Source: Phocaeicola salanitronis DSM 18170 (GTDB lineage Bacteria > Bacteroidota > Bacteroidia > Bacteroidales > Bacteroidaceae). Taken from it: 64,000 nucleotides of DNA. Every line of letters starts with the position of its first letter. Position 1 is the first letter of the stretch. Of the stretch, positions 1 through 7,964 are shown piece after piece. The DNA lies in assembly GCF_000190575.1 (NCBI RefSeq), contig NC_015164.1, forward strand, positions 1,550,001 through 1,614,000, given 5' to 3'. The notes beneath the pieces are model-generated. The model did not search any database, had not been told where the DNA came from, and was given only the letters and a program-made list of their open reading frames with translations. The position numbers and the translations under genes were made by a program.

Positions 1-2
1 CG

Positions 3-800
3 ACCAGTGCCGCACGCTATCAGGACATTTCGCTCAATCCGCAAAAGCTGGCAGGACAATGCGCCAAACTTAAATGTTGCCTCAACTATGAAGTGGATGC
101 CTACGTGGAATGCCAAAAGCGCCTGCCCAGTAAGGAAATCACACTGGAAACCGCAGATGCCACCTATTATTATTTCAAAGCAGACATTCTGGAAGGAACC
201 ATCACCTACTCGACCGACAAGAATTTCCTTGCCAATGAAGTGACTATCCCGGCAAAGCGTGCTTTCGAAATCATCAACAAGAACAAGCAAGGAGAAAAAC
301 CTGCCAAACTTTCTGATGAAGGAAGCACCGATTCAACGAAATCGAAAGACTTGCTGGAGCAGGAAAGCGTAACCCGCTTCGATAAGAGCAAAAACAAGAA
401 AAAGAAGAAAAAAGGAGGAGAAAACCGGAACAACAATAACCCGGAAGCTCAGGCAAGAAACAATGCCGAGCCCAAATCCAATGCAAACGGGAACGCTACA
501 TCCACGGCTCCTCAAGCTTCTGCCCAATCCAGCAAAAAGGCTAAGAACAAAGGTGAACGTACAGAGCACAAAGGTAACGAAGCTCAGAAGCAAGCCAATG
601 CCAAGCTTCCGGTACCTGTATCCAAACAACCGGCATCGAAAAAACTCCCGATGGTAGCAAAAGCAAGCACGCCGAACCCGCCTTCGGGCAAAGCGGAAAA
701 CAACGGAAACCGGCACAACAACCGAAACCGGAATAACCGGCGCCCGAAAGGAAATGAAGAAGGAGACGCCTCATCGGCCACAAATATAAAGGCCAATTAA
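3..800 (+). CDS. PSP1-domain protein, 3' part only
   Basis: The gene enters from outside the window; the open frame runs from base 3. The first residues (ARYQDISLNP, then GQCAKLKCCLNYE) match the conserved core of the PSP1 family (YaaT/RicT-like), including the clustered cysteines typical of that family. The next ~80 residues finish the domain. The last ~150 residues are a low-complexity tail rich in Lys, Asn, Ala and Gln, beginning with a run of six lysines, probably disordered and nucleic-acid binding by charge. In Bacillus, RicT works with RicA and RicF in RNA maturation; the role in Bacteroidetes is not established. The next gene, gldH, lies on the same strand after about 220 bp containing two strong hairpins. 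Confidence 0.85.
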   Translation, partial: TSAARYQDISLNPQKLAGQCAKLKCCLNYEVDAYVECQKRLPSKEITLETADATYYYFKADILEGTITYSTDKNFLANEVTIPAKRAFEIINKNKQGEKPAKLSDEGSTDSTKSKDLLEQESVTRFDKSKNKKKKKKGGENRNNNNPEAQARNNAEPKSNANGNATSTAPQASAQSSKKAKNKGERTEHKGNEAQKQANAKLPVPVSKQPASKKLPMVAKASTPNPPSGKAENNGNRHNNRNRNNRRPKGNEEGDASSATNIKAN

Positions 801-802
801 AA

Positions 803-847
803 TTCAGCTTGATGAATGTCCGCATCCAGCCAATTCATCAAGCTGAA
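803..847. repeat. 15-bp perfect inverted repeat
   Basis: TTCAGCTTGATGAAT at 803-817 is repeated in inverted form at 833-847, three bases after the PSP1 stop codon. The loop holds GAATGTCCGCAT, which is also the outer arm of a palindromic repeat family found elsewhere in the window. There is no T-run after the stem, so a classical terminator is unlikely. Confidence 0.8.
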
Positions 848-850
848 AAC

Positions 851-930
851 GAAGATATACTTCATTAGCCATTTCAGTTAACTGCTATAGCACACGAAGA
901 TAACTGAAATGGCAAAGTAAGTATATCTTC
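851..930. repeat. 30-bp near-perfect inverted repeat (27 of 30 pair)
   Basis: Bases 851-880 and 901-930 pair at 27 of 30 positions around a 20-base loop. Together with the preceding 15-bp stem this fills most of the PSP1-gldH gap with secondary structure. It could end or protect a transcript, or be a mobile palindromic repeat. The sequence alone does not decide. Confidence 0.8.
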
Positions 931-1020
931 ATTTGCATGCATACTTCATTGAATGGAATCCGATTGGAAACGAAGAATTTAGAATAACATTACGTGGCTC
1001 TATCAAACAAAGACGAAATC

Positions 1021-1512
1021 ATGAAACGCTTCACTCCCCTTTTCATCATGGCAATGCCCTTCTTCTTAGCCGGATGCGAAAACGATGCAACCGTCTATCA
1101 CCAATACCGCACCGTATCGCCTCAGGGCTGGGAACGGGAAGACACCCTTTCGTTCGTCCTCCCCGACTCAACTTTCACAGAGCATTGCTATCAACTGGAA
1201 ATCGGATTGCGGCATACAGAAAACTATGCCTACCGTGATTTATGGATAGCCATCATCCGTCCTCATTCCGTTCCCCCGGCTTGTGACACCCTCCATCTGG
1301 AACTTGCCGACAGGAAGGGGAAATGGCATGGAGAAGGAAACTCAAGCACTTTGTACCAATTTCATGCCCCTGCCGGGAAAATTACACTTTCGCATGCCGA
1401 CACGTTGGTGCAATTGGTACACCTCATGGCTTCCCCTTGCCTGAAAGGCATTACCGATGCGGGCATCCGTCTATCGCTCACGGGAAGCGTCGATACGCAA
1501 AAAGACAAATAA
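1021..1512 (+). CDS. gldH: Gliding-motility-type lipoprotein GldH
   Basis: A 163-residue lipoprotein with a short hydrophobic signal and lipobox ending FLAGC near residue 17, followed by a beta-rich body. Sequence and position resemble GldH, a lipoprotein that supports SprB-type gliding and type IX-associated functions in Flavobacterium; gut Bacteroides keep it although they do not glide. The ATG at 1021 is chosen over a GTG at 994 because it places the signal peptide at the N-terminus. The last 42 bases overlap, tail to tail, with the 3' end of rodA on the other strand. Confidence 0.8.
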   Translation: MKRFTPLFIMAMPFFLAGCENDATVYHQYRTVSPQGWEREDTLSFVLPDSTFTEHCYQLEIGLRHTENYAYRDLWIAIIRPHSVPPACDTLHLELADRKGKWHGEGNSSTLYQFHAPAGKITLSHADTLVQLVHLMASPCLKGITDAGIRLSLTGSVDTQKDK

Positions 1513-2925
1513 CAAGATAGTGAATCCCCACAACGAAGAGCCGCCATAACTGAAGAAAGGCAAAGGAATGCCGATAACCGGAGTCAAGCCGAGCACCATG
1601 CCGATATTGACAAATAGATGAAAAAAGAAAATGCTCAGCACACTATACCCGTACACCCGCCCGAAACGTGTGGATTGCCGTTCAGCCAAATAAATCAGCC
1701 TCCAGATAAACACGGCAAAAAGGATAATGACCGTCGATGCCCCCACAAATCCCTGTTCCTCGCCTACGGTGCAAAAGATAAAATCGGTATCCTGTTCGGG
1801 CACATATTTCAGCTTGGTTTGCGTACCATTCAGGAAACCTTTCCCCAAGAATCCTCCCGACCCTATGGCAATCTTACTTTGATTGACATTATACCCAGCT
1901 CCCGTAGGGTCGTCTTCCATACCCAGCAAAACCTTAATCCGGACTTGCTGGTGTGCCTCTAATACATTATTGAATACATAATCTGCTGAAAGGAAGAAAC
2001 CTATCGACCCTATGGCAAAAAGGAAGATATAAAAATAGTTACGGACACGCTCGTGCAAAGCAAGAAATATCAAGTAAATGCACAACGCTACGCATAAACC
2101 GACCTGCACATATACCACATTAAAAGGAATGACATAAAGCGAAAAAAGCAAACTTAAGAATGTGACTCCCAATCCTATGGAAAGGATATACGTAACCGGT
2201 TTCCGGCTTTCCTTGCAATAAGAATTGACCAACAAGCCTGAAAAAGCCACTATCAATCCCAATACGGAAAACTCGCCCCACGAAGTATACCCGTCCGACA
2301 TCAAATCATCTCCGAACCGGATTCCTACGATAAAATAAATAATCGAACACACCCCTGCAAAAAGAATCGAACCGGTCATCCCCTCCCGATACAGCACCAG
2401 AAAAAACGCAAGGTAAACCAATGCCGAACCGGTCTCTTTCTGGCAGATAATAAGTATCATGGGCACAAGGATAATAACCAAAGAAAGCAGCATATCACGT
2501 CCGCGTTCAATCGAATAAGTATATTCTCCCATAAACTTGGCGAGCGCGAGCGCCGTAGCAAACTTAGCGAACTCAGCCGGTTGCAAGCTGACAGGTCCCA
2601 ACACAATCCATGAACGAGAGCCCTTGATTTCATGCGGATTAAATATCGTTCCGAACAACAACAAGAGCAAAATGCCATAAATCAAATAAGCATAGGTATC
2701 GTAAAGCCGGTCTTCCAACATCAATAAGACAAACCCCAATACCAGCGAACATCCAATCCACATCAATTGCTTTCCGGCACGGGTTCCTAAATCGAAGAAG
2801 TCGGGGTCGCCATAATCATAGCTTGCTCCGCACACGCTGAACCACCCGCAAACCACAAGCACCAGATAAAGCGCAATGGTCCACCAGTCCACCGATTTCC
2901 ATACACTATCTTTCTTGTAAGCCAT
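1471..2925 (-). CDS. rodA: Rod-shape SEDS glycosyltransferase RodA
   Basis: A 484-residue polytopic membrane protein of the SEDS family, which polymerises lipid II into glycan strands during sidewall growth in partnership with a class B PBP (here the adjacent mrdA). About ten membrane segments are visible, with the conserved PAEFAK motif and, near the C-terminus, GxTPxxGIPLPFxSYGGSS. The ATG at 2925 (MAYKK) is preferred over an in-frame ATG at 2967, which would extend far into mrdA; even so the two genes overlap by 20 bases, fitting translational coupling. It is the last gene of the mreBCD-mrdA-rodA operon and converges with gldH. Confidence 0.95.
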   Translation of the reverse strand: MAYKKDSVWKSVDWWTIALYLVLVVCGWFSVCGASYDYGDPDFFDLGTRAGKQLMWIGCSLVLGFVLLMLEDRLYDTYAYLIYGILLLLLFGTIFNPHEIKGSRSWIVLGPVSLQPAEFAKFATALALAKFMGEYTYSIERGRDMLLSLVIILVPMILIICQKETGSALVYLAFFLVLYREGMTGSILFAGVCSIIYFIVGIRFGDDLMSDGYTSWGEFSVLGLIVAFSGLLVNSYCKESRKPVTYILSIGLGVTFLSLLFSLYVIPFNVVYVQVGLCVALCIYLIFLALHERVRNYFYIFLFAIGSIGFFLSADYVFNNVLEAHQQVRIKVLLGMEDDPTGAGYNVNQSKIAIGSGGFLGKGFLNGTQTKLKYVPEQDTDFIFCTVGEEQGFVGASTVIILFAVFIWRLIYLAERQSTRFGRVYGYSVLSIFFFHLFVNIGMVLGLTPVIGIPLPFFSYGGSSLWGFTILLFVFLRIDASRER

Positions 2926-4756
2926 AATCAATTCTTCTGTGTTGAATATCGGAAGCCAACGCTTCATCCGCTTCCGTCAATTTTCCCGTTAAGTATTTCT
3001 CTATCATCAATCTCCCGATAGGTACTCCGTAAGTGGCTCCCCATCCTCCGTTTTCCACGTAAACGGCTATGGCTATTTTCGGATTGTTCATGGGAGCAAA
3101 TCCCATAAAAGCAGAATGGTCTTTCCCATGGTTCTGCGCCGTTCCGGTCTTCCCGCAGACCTCTATGTCAGGAAGGTTCGCCATCCGGCATGTCCCGCCC
3201 AATACCGCCGCACGCATCCCCTGCACCACCTCCTCGTAATGCACCGGCTCCACCTTCGTATACCGTTTGGTACGGTACACCGAATCGATTTGCTCACCTT
3301 CTATCTTTTTCACGACGTGCGGTGTGATGAAATACCCACGGTTAGCGATTGTCGCGCCCAAATTAGCTATCTGCAAAGGCGTAGCGGTCACCTCGCCCTG
3401 CCCTATGGCGATACTGATAATAGTCAATCCGTTCCACGACCCCCGATAGGCTTTATCATAGAACTGGGCATTCGGTATCATCCCACGCTTCTCTCCCGGC
3501 AAATCAATGCCCAATGTATATCCAAATCCCATTGACACCATATAGTCGCGCCATGTATTCATGGCCTTCTGTACCGACCCGTACTTTTGGTGCGCCCCAA
3601 TCATGTGATATAAACCCCAGCAAAAATAACCGTTACACGAGGTTGCGATTGCCGGAATCAGCGGCAAAGGAGACGGATGCGCATGGCATCCCACATGAAG
3701 CCCACGGAAAGAAAACCCTTTCACACAAGAATACATTGTATTCGGCGTAATAATCCCTTCTTGCAAATAAGTCAGAGCCTGCGTTGTCTTAAAAGTGGAA
3801 CCAGGCGGATACGTTCCCATTATCGCGCGGTTGAGCAAGGGTTTCCAAGGGTCGCGTGCCATCATCTGATGGTTCTTCCCCCGGTTTCGCCCAATCATCA
3901 TACTGGGGTCGTACGTAGGAGAAGATACCAGGCACAACACTTCTCCCGTAGAAGGTTCTATCGCCACAATGCTTCCGATTTTCCCTTCCAGCAACCGTTC
4001 TCCCAGCATCTGAAGTTCAATATCCAAGCTTAGTGTAAGGTTCTTTCCCGGAACGGGAGCCTTATCGAACTTCCCGTCCATATAATTCCCCTGAATGCGT
4101 CCGTGCGCATCACGCAACAAAATTTCCACACCTTTCTCGCCCCGCAATTGCTTTTCGTATGAACGCTCCACGCCCAAGCTCCCGATAAAGTCGCCCGGCT
4201 CATAATATTCATCCTTTTCTATATCGCCCTTAGACACCTCCGAAATATCTCCCAAGATATGCGCGCCCGCATGATAGCTATATTGCCGGATGGTACGGCG
4301 CTGGATGTAAAAGCCGGGGAACATGAACATCTTTTCCTGAAAAACGCCACAATCCTCCGCCGAAAGCTGGGTAAGGAATACTTGATGGGTATAAGGAGAG
4401 TATCCGGGATTCAGTTTCCTGTTCTTCAAGTCCTTGAACCTGCGCCTTACAAACTCAGGCGTAAGCTTTAACGTACGGCACAAATCGGCTGTATCAAGGC
4501 GGGTTATCTCTTTCATGATGACCGTAATATCGTATGCGGGCTGGTTATAAACCAATAACTTGTCCGTACGGTCGTACATGACTCCACGGCTGGGATATTG
4601 CACCCTCCGCAACAACGCATTGCTGTCGGCATTCTTTTTATAATCATCGCTTAGAATCTGCAAGGCAAACAAACGCATGATGAAAAGAAGGACTACCGCC
4701 AGTACTGCCCCGCCAATCACATACTTCCTTTTTACCAACTGATAATTCCGGTCCAC
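2906..4756 (-). CDS. mrdA: Penicillin-binding protein 2 (elongation transpeptidase)
   Basis: Class B PBP of the elongasome, cross-linking sidewall peptidoglycan. It has one N-terminal membrane anchor, a dimerisation domain and a transpeptidase domain with the SxxK motif (GSTFK), SCN (ATSCNGYF) and KTG (CGKTGTAQ). An open frame reaches an ATG at 4795 inside mreD, but the N-terminus MDRNYQLVKRKYVIGG fits the family better from the GTG at 4756, whose first base is the last base of the mreD stop codon and which has an AGGAGGA stretch about 10 bases upstream. I therefore annotate 616 residues from GTG; the ATG start would give 629. It overlaps rodA downstream. Confidence 0.93.
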   Translation of the reverse strand: MDRNYQLVKRKYVIGGAVLAVVLLFIMRLFALQILSDDYKKNADSNALLRRVQYPSRGVMYDRTDKLLVYNQPAYDITVIMKEITRLDTADLCRTLKLTPEFVRRRFKDLKNRKLNPGYSPYTHQVFLTQLSAEDCGVFQEKMFMFPGFYIQRRTIRQYSYHAGAHILGDISEVSKGDIEKDEYYEPGDFIGSLGVERSYEKQLRGEKGVEILLRDAHGRIQGNYMDGKFDKAPVPGKNLTLSLDIELQMLGERLLEGKIGSIVAIEPSTGEVLCLVSSPTYDPSMMIGRNRGKNHQMMARDPWKPLLNRAIMGTYPPGSTFKTTQALTYLQEGIITPNTMYSCVKGFSFRGLHVGCHAHPSPLPLIPAIATSCNGYFCWGLYHMIGAHQKYGSVQKAMNTWRDYMVSMGFGYTLGIDLPGEKRGMIPNAQFYDKAYRGSWNGLTIISIAIGQGEVTATPLQIANLGATIANRGYFITPHVVKKIEGEQIDSVYRTKRYTKVEPVHYEEVVQGMRAAVLGGTCRMANLPDIEVCGKTGTAQNHGKDHSAFMGFAPMNNPKIAIAVYVENGGWGATYGVPIGRLMIEKYLTGKLTEADEALASDIQHRRIDYGLQER

Positions 4757-5256
4757 TATCTCTTCCTCCTCATTACGTCTATCCCCATGATGCAAACCAC
4801 CGTCATAAACGTATCTGTCACAATCCGAAGCAACAGTTCTACCCAGTGAAAGAAACTAAAAGCGTCAATCACCCTTACCACAACCATAAATGCAAGCACC
4901 GCACTCGCCACATAGCGCAAGAAAGAGCCGAAGCCCATGCTTTGAATGCCGGGCTCATAATCGTCTGTAGTTTCACGCAACATCTGCGCCTGTAACAAAG
5001 GACGCCGGGAAAAAGCCAAAAAGGTGCTTGCCGCCGCATACATGCCCGGCGTATTGCCAAAAACATCCACACAAAGCCCCAATAAAAAGGCTTGCAGCAA
5101 TAAAGACTTACGGGGAGTCTCCGAATTGAGAACCAGAATATAATAGATAAAAACAACCGGAGTAGCATAGCCCATGGTATGCACATGATTCAGAATCTCC
5201 GTCTGAACCAAGATTAACACCACAAACCACACAATACGATGCAAAGTCTGAACCAT
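4756..5256 (-). CDS. mreD: Rod-shape protein MreD
   Basis: A 166-residue integral membrane protein with about five hydrophobic segments, matching MreD, which links MreB/MreC to the RodA-PBP2 enzymes at the inner membrane. The ATG at 5256 (MVQTLHRIVWF) puts the first membrane helix at the N-terminus; an upstream ATG at 5337 would add 27 polar residues overlapping mreC and is rejected. The stop codon shares one base with the probable GTG start of mrdA. Confidence 0.9.
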   Translation of the reverse strand: MVQTLHRIVWFVVLILVQTEILNHVHTMGYATPVVFIYYILVLNSETPRKSLLLQAFLLGLCVDVFGNTPGMYAAASTFLAFSRRPLLQAQMLRETTDDYEPGIQSMGFGSFLRYVASAVLAFMVVVRVIDAFSFFHWVELLLRIVTDTFMTVVCIMGIDVMRRKR

Positions 5257-5278
5257 AGGATGCTTCCCTTTATTATTT

Positions 5279-6118
5279 TTAATGAATACTATCTTCCAGC
5301 GCGGCCTGCTCCGCCCTTCCGTTGTAGCGGATGACACTCACATCGGTCAACCGCGCAAAATCCGTCAGCAAACGTACTTTCAAAAGATAAGACAACCCGT
5401 CCTGACTGTCTTTCCGGTCATCCACGATACCCACCGGAATGCCTTCCGGAAACACGGCGCTATGCCCGCTCGTTACAATGGTATCACCCAACGTAAATTC
5501 AGAATGGCGGGGAATATCCTGCAACCAGGCATATTGCGAAGAGCCTCCGTCCCATTTCAATACGCCAAAATAATCCGTACGCTGTATCTTGCAACTAATG
5601 TTGCTTCTTGAATTCAGCAGGGGAAGCACCAATGCATAATGTGCCGATGCCTGATAAACAATGCCTACAATGCTATTGCCATTCAATACACCCATTTCCG
5701 CATGGATACTGTCGGACATGCCTTTATCTATCGTTATGAAATTATTGCTTCGCGTGATGCTGTTATTTACGACCTGCGCCGGAACCACAAGGTAATCCCT
5801 CAATGCATCGCGTTGCATTTGCCGGATAAGAAGCGTATCTGTTTCACGCTCTTTCAGGGCTTCCTTCAAACGCTTCACTTCCAGTTCTAAAGCAACGTTA
5901 CGGTCTACCAGCTTCCGATTTACAGAGCGCAAGCCAAAATAGGACGACACTTCATAAACCATTTCGTCCACATAACCGACCACACGATTGGCAGAAGTAA
6001 AGAATACGCTTCCCTGATAATGATTGAAACGGAACAATAAAGTGAAACTGACTGCTTCCAAGAAAATAAAAAGCAGCCAGTAATCATATTTCAATAAAAA
6101 GTTCAGCAGGTTCCGCAT
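5279..6118 (-). CDS. mreC: Rod-shape protein MreC
   Basis: A 279-residue bitopic protein: short cytoplasmic tail, one membrane helix around residues 13-30, a coiled coil around residues 65-100 (RKLVDRNVALELEVKRLKEAL), then the beta-barrel periplasmic domain with SGHSAVFPEGIPVG, typical of MreC. It forms a periplasmic scaffold activating the RodA-PBP2 complex. It starts 5 bases after mreB ends and is followed by mreD within 22 bases. Confidence 0.95.
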   Translation of the reverse strand: MRNLLNFLLKYDYWLLFIFLEAVSFTLLFRFNHYQGSVFFTSANRVVGYVDEMVYEVSSYFGLRSVNRKLVDRNVALELEVKRLKEALKERETDTLLIRQMQRDALRDYLVVPAQVVNNSITRSNNFITIDKGMSDSIHAEMGVLNGNSIVGIVYQASAHYALVLPLLNSRSNISCKIQRTDYFGVLKWDGGSSQYAWLQDIPRHSEFTLGDTIVTSGHSAVFPEGIPVGIVDDRKDSQDGLSYLLKVRLLTDFARLTDVSVIRYNGRAEQAALEDSIH

Positions 6119-6123
6119 ATCCT

Positions 6124-7146
6124 TTACCGCATCAGGAACGAAAAACGGTCTACATTCTTCAACGCGATTCCCGTGCCTTTCGCCACACTCAACAGAGGAT
6201 CTTCCGCTATATGGAACGGGATGTTGATTTTATCCGTCAACCGTTTATCCAATCCGCGAAGCAATGCTCCCCCGCCAGCCAAATAAATGCCATTGCTCAC
6301 AATGTCCGCATACAGTTCGGGAGGCGTATTCTCCAATGCATTCAGCACCGCTGTCTCAATCTTGGCTATGCTCTTCTCCAGGCAATGCGCAATTTCCTGA
6401 TAGCATACAGGCACTTCCATCGGCAATGCCGTAATGCGGTTCGGCCCACGCACGATATAGTCTTCGGGCGCATCATCGCCCAAGTCGGTCAAAGCAGCGC
6501 CTACATGAATCTTGATACGTTCCGCCATACGCTCGCTCACTTTCACATTGTGCTGGCGGCTCATATACTCCTGAATATCAGCCGTCAAGTCATCGCCTGC
6601 GATACGAATGGAATTGTTCGAAACAATGCCGCCCAATGAAATGACGGCAATCTCAGTCGACCCTCCGCCTATATCTACAATCATATTGCCTTCCGGAGCT
6701 TCCACATCCAGCCCGATACCGATAGCAGCCGCCATCGGCTCGAATATCAGATACACATCGCGCCCTCCGGCATGCTCGGCGCTATCACGCACCGCACGCA
6801 ATTCCACCTCGGTCGAGCCCGAAGGCACGCCAATCACCATACGGAGCGAAGGCGTAAACAAACGGCGTCCCGGATTCACCTTTTTAATCAATCCGCGCAT
6901 CATCTGTTCACAAGCATTAAAGTCCGCGATGACCCCATCACGCAACGGCCGCACGGTACGGATATTCGGATTTTCCTTTTCGTACATCATCTTAGCCCGT
7001 TCGCCTACAGCAATCATCTTATCCGTACGGCGGTCTAACGCAACTACCGAAGGTTCATCCACCACAATCTTATCATTGCTCAGGATAATGGTATTTGCCG
7101 TACCAAGGTCCATCGCTATTTCTTGTGTAAAAGAAAACAATCCCAT
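6124..7146 (-). CDS. mreB: Actin-like rod-shape protein MreB
   Basis: A 340-residue bacterial actin that orients sidewall synthesis. Nucleotide-binding motifs are visible: phosphate 1 (AMDLGTANT, residues ~11-19), phosphate 2 (VDIGGGSTE, residues ~165) and the adenosine motif (LAGGGALLRG, near 300). The ATG at 7146 (MGLFSF) gives the normal N-terminus with an amphipathic membrane-binding start; the extra eight residues from the upstream ATG come from an AT-rich repeat. It follows the PurH-like gene after a 46-bp spacer made of AATTGTCAATTG-type repeat. Confidence 0.96.
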   Translation of the reverse strand: MGLFSFTQEIAMDLGTANTIILSNDKIVVDEPSVVALDRRTDKMIAVGERAKMMYEKENPNIRTVRPLRDGVIADFNACEQMMRGLIKKVNPGRRLFTPSLRMVIGVPSGSTEVELRAVRDSAEHAGGRDVYLIFEPMAAAIGIGLDVEAPEGNMIVDIGGGSTEIAVISLGGIVSNNSIRIAGDDLTADIQEYMSRQHNVKVSERMAERIKIHVGAALTDLGDDAPEDYIVRGPNRITALPMEVPVCYQEIAHCLEKSIAKIETAVLNALENTPPELYADIVSNGIYLAGGGALLRGLDKRLTDKINIPFHIAEDPLLSVAKGTGIALKNVDRFSFLMR

Positions 7147-7192
7147 GATTCCAAAATTAATAATTGACAATTAACCATTGACAATTGACGCA

Positions 7193-7789
7193 TCATTTGC
7201 CCGCAAACCAATTATGGATAGCCGTATCGTAAGAAGAAGATACGCCAAAGGCTTCACACGCCAACCGGCGGCGTTCTTCGCGGGTAGTGGCTGCTCCTCT
7301 CTCCTTTAATATATCGAGCAACGTGCCGTATTGAGCCTTGCTTGCCACAATTACGACATCATTGAAATTCTTTGCAGCCGCACGGATTAAAGAGATGCCG
7401 CCTATATCGATTTTTTCGATAATATCCTGTTCGCCGGCACCCGAAGCAACCGTGTCTTCGAACGGATACAGGTCGACAATCACCAAGTCGATTTCCGGAA
7501 TCTCATATTGCTTCACCTGATTCTGGTCTTCTTCCAGCGCACGGCGGCACAGGATGCCTCCGAACACTTTCGGGTGAAGGGTTTTCACACGGCCGCCCAA
7601 AATCGAAGGATAACCGGTCAAGTCTTCTACTGCATGGCACTTATAACCCAAATCTTCTATAAAATGACGCGTGCCGCCGGTAGACAAGAACTCTACTCCA
7701 TCTTCCGCCAGCATACGGATAATCTCATCCAAACCGTCTTTGTGGTAAACGGAAACCAATGCTGTCTTTATTTTCTTCGTTTCTGACAT
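7193..7789 (-). CDS. IMP cyclohydrolase (PurH N-terminal domain only)
   Basis: A 198-residue protein covering only the MGS-like IMP cyclohydrolase domain of PurH (ALVSVYHKDGL, LSTGGT, GGRVKTLHPKVFGGIL, VDLYPF, GGISLIRAAAKN). It would close the purine ring, FAICAR to IMP, in the last step of de novo synthesis. Bifunctional PurH is about 510-530 residues; here the ORF ends cleanly at the domain boundary (IHNWFAGK) and the AICAR transformylase domain is absent downstream, where only a 46-bp repeat separates it from mreB. A separate transformylase gene is expected elsewhere. The intact reading frame argues for a natural one-domain enzyme rather than a truncation. Confidence 0.88.
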   Translation of the reverse strand: MSETKKIKTALVSVYHKDGLDEIIRMLAEDGVEFLSTGGTRHFIEDLGYKCHAVEDLTGYPSILGGRVKTLHPKVFGGILCRRALEEDQNQVKQYEIPEIDLVIVDLYPFEDTVASGAGEQDIIEKIDIGGISLIRAAAKNFNDVVIVASKAQYGTLLDILKERGAATTREERRRLACEAFGVSSSYDTAIHNWFAGK

Positions 7790-7830
7790 AGCTATATGGC
7801 TTTAAAAGTTAATAATATTATGCTTGGGCG

Positions 7831-7838
7831 CAAAGTTA
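7831..7838 (-). promoter_or_regulatory. -7 element for the purH/mreB operon
   Basis: On the minus strand this reads TAACTTTG, matching the Bacteroidetes -7 consensus TAnnTTTG, 41 bases before the start codon of the IMP cyclohydrolase gene. Confidence 0.6.
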
Positions 7839-7932
7839 CAAAATATCTGTTTATAAACATACTAACCGGACGTGAAATTATCTTTCTTTTATTTTGTAAC
7901 ACGTTTGTAATATGTATTAATTGATTTTTCCC

Positions 7933-7940
7933 TACTTTTG
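7933..7940 (+). promoter_or_regulatory. -7 element for the phosphate transporter gene
   Basis: TACTTTTG matches TAnnTTTG and lies 24 bases before the ATG at 7965. No well-spaced TTTG -33 box is visible; the nearest, at 7904-7907, is 25 bases upstream. Confidence 0.6.
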
Positions 7941-7964
7941 CGCCTGAAATATTAAAGCAACAAT

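Noticed and set aside
7147-7192. Possible promoter between purH and mreB
   Set aside because: The spacer is only an AATTGTCAATTG repeat with no TAnnTTTG element, so mreB is probably read from the purH promoter.
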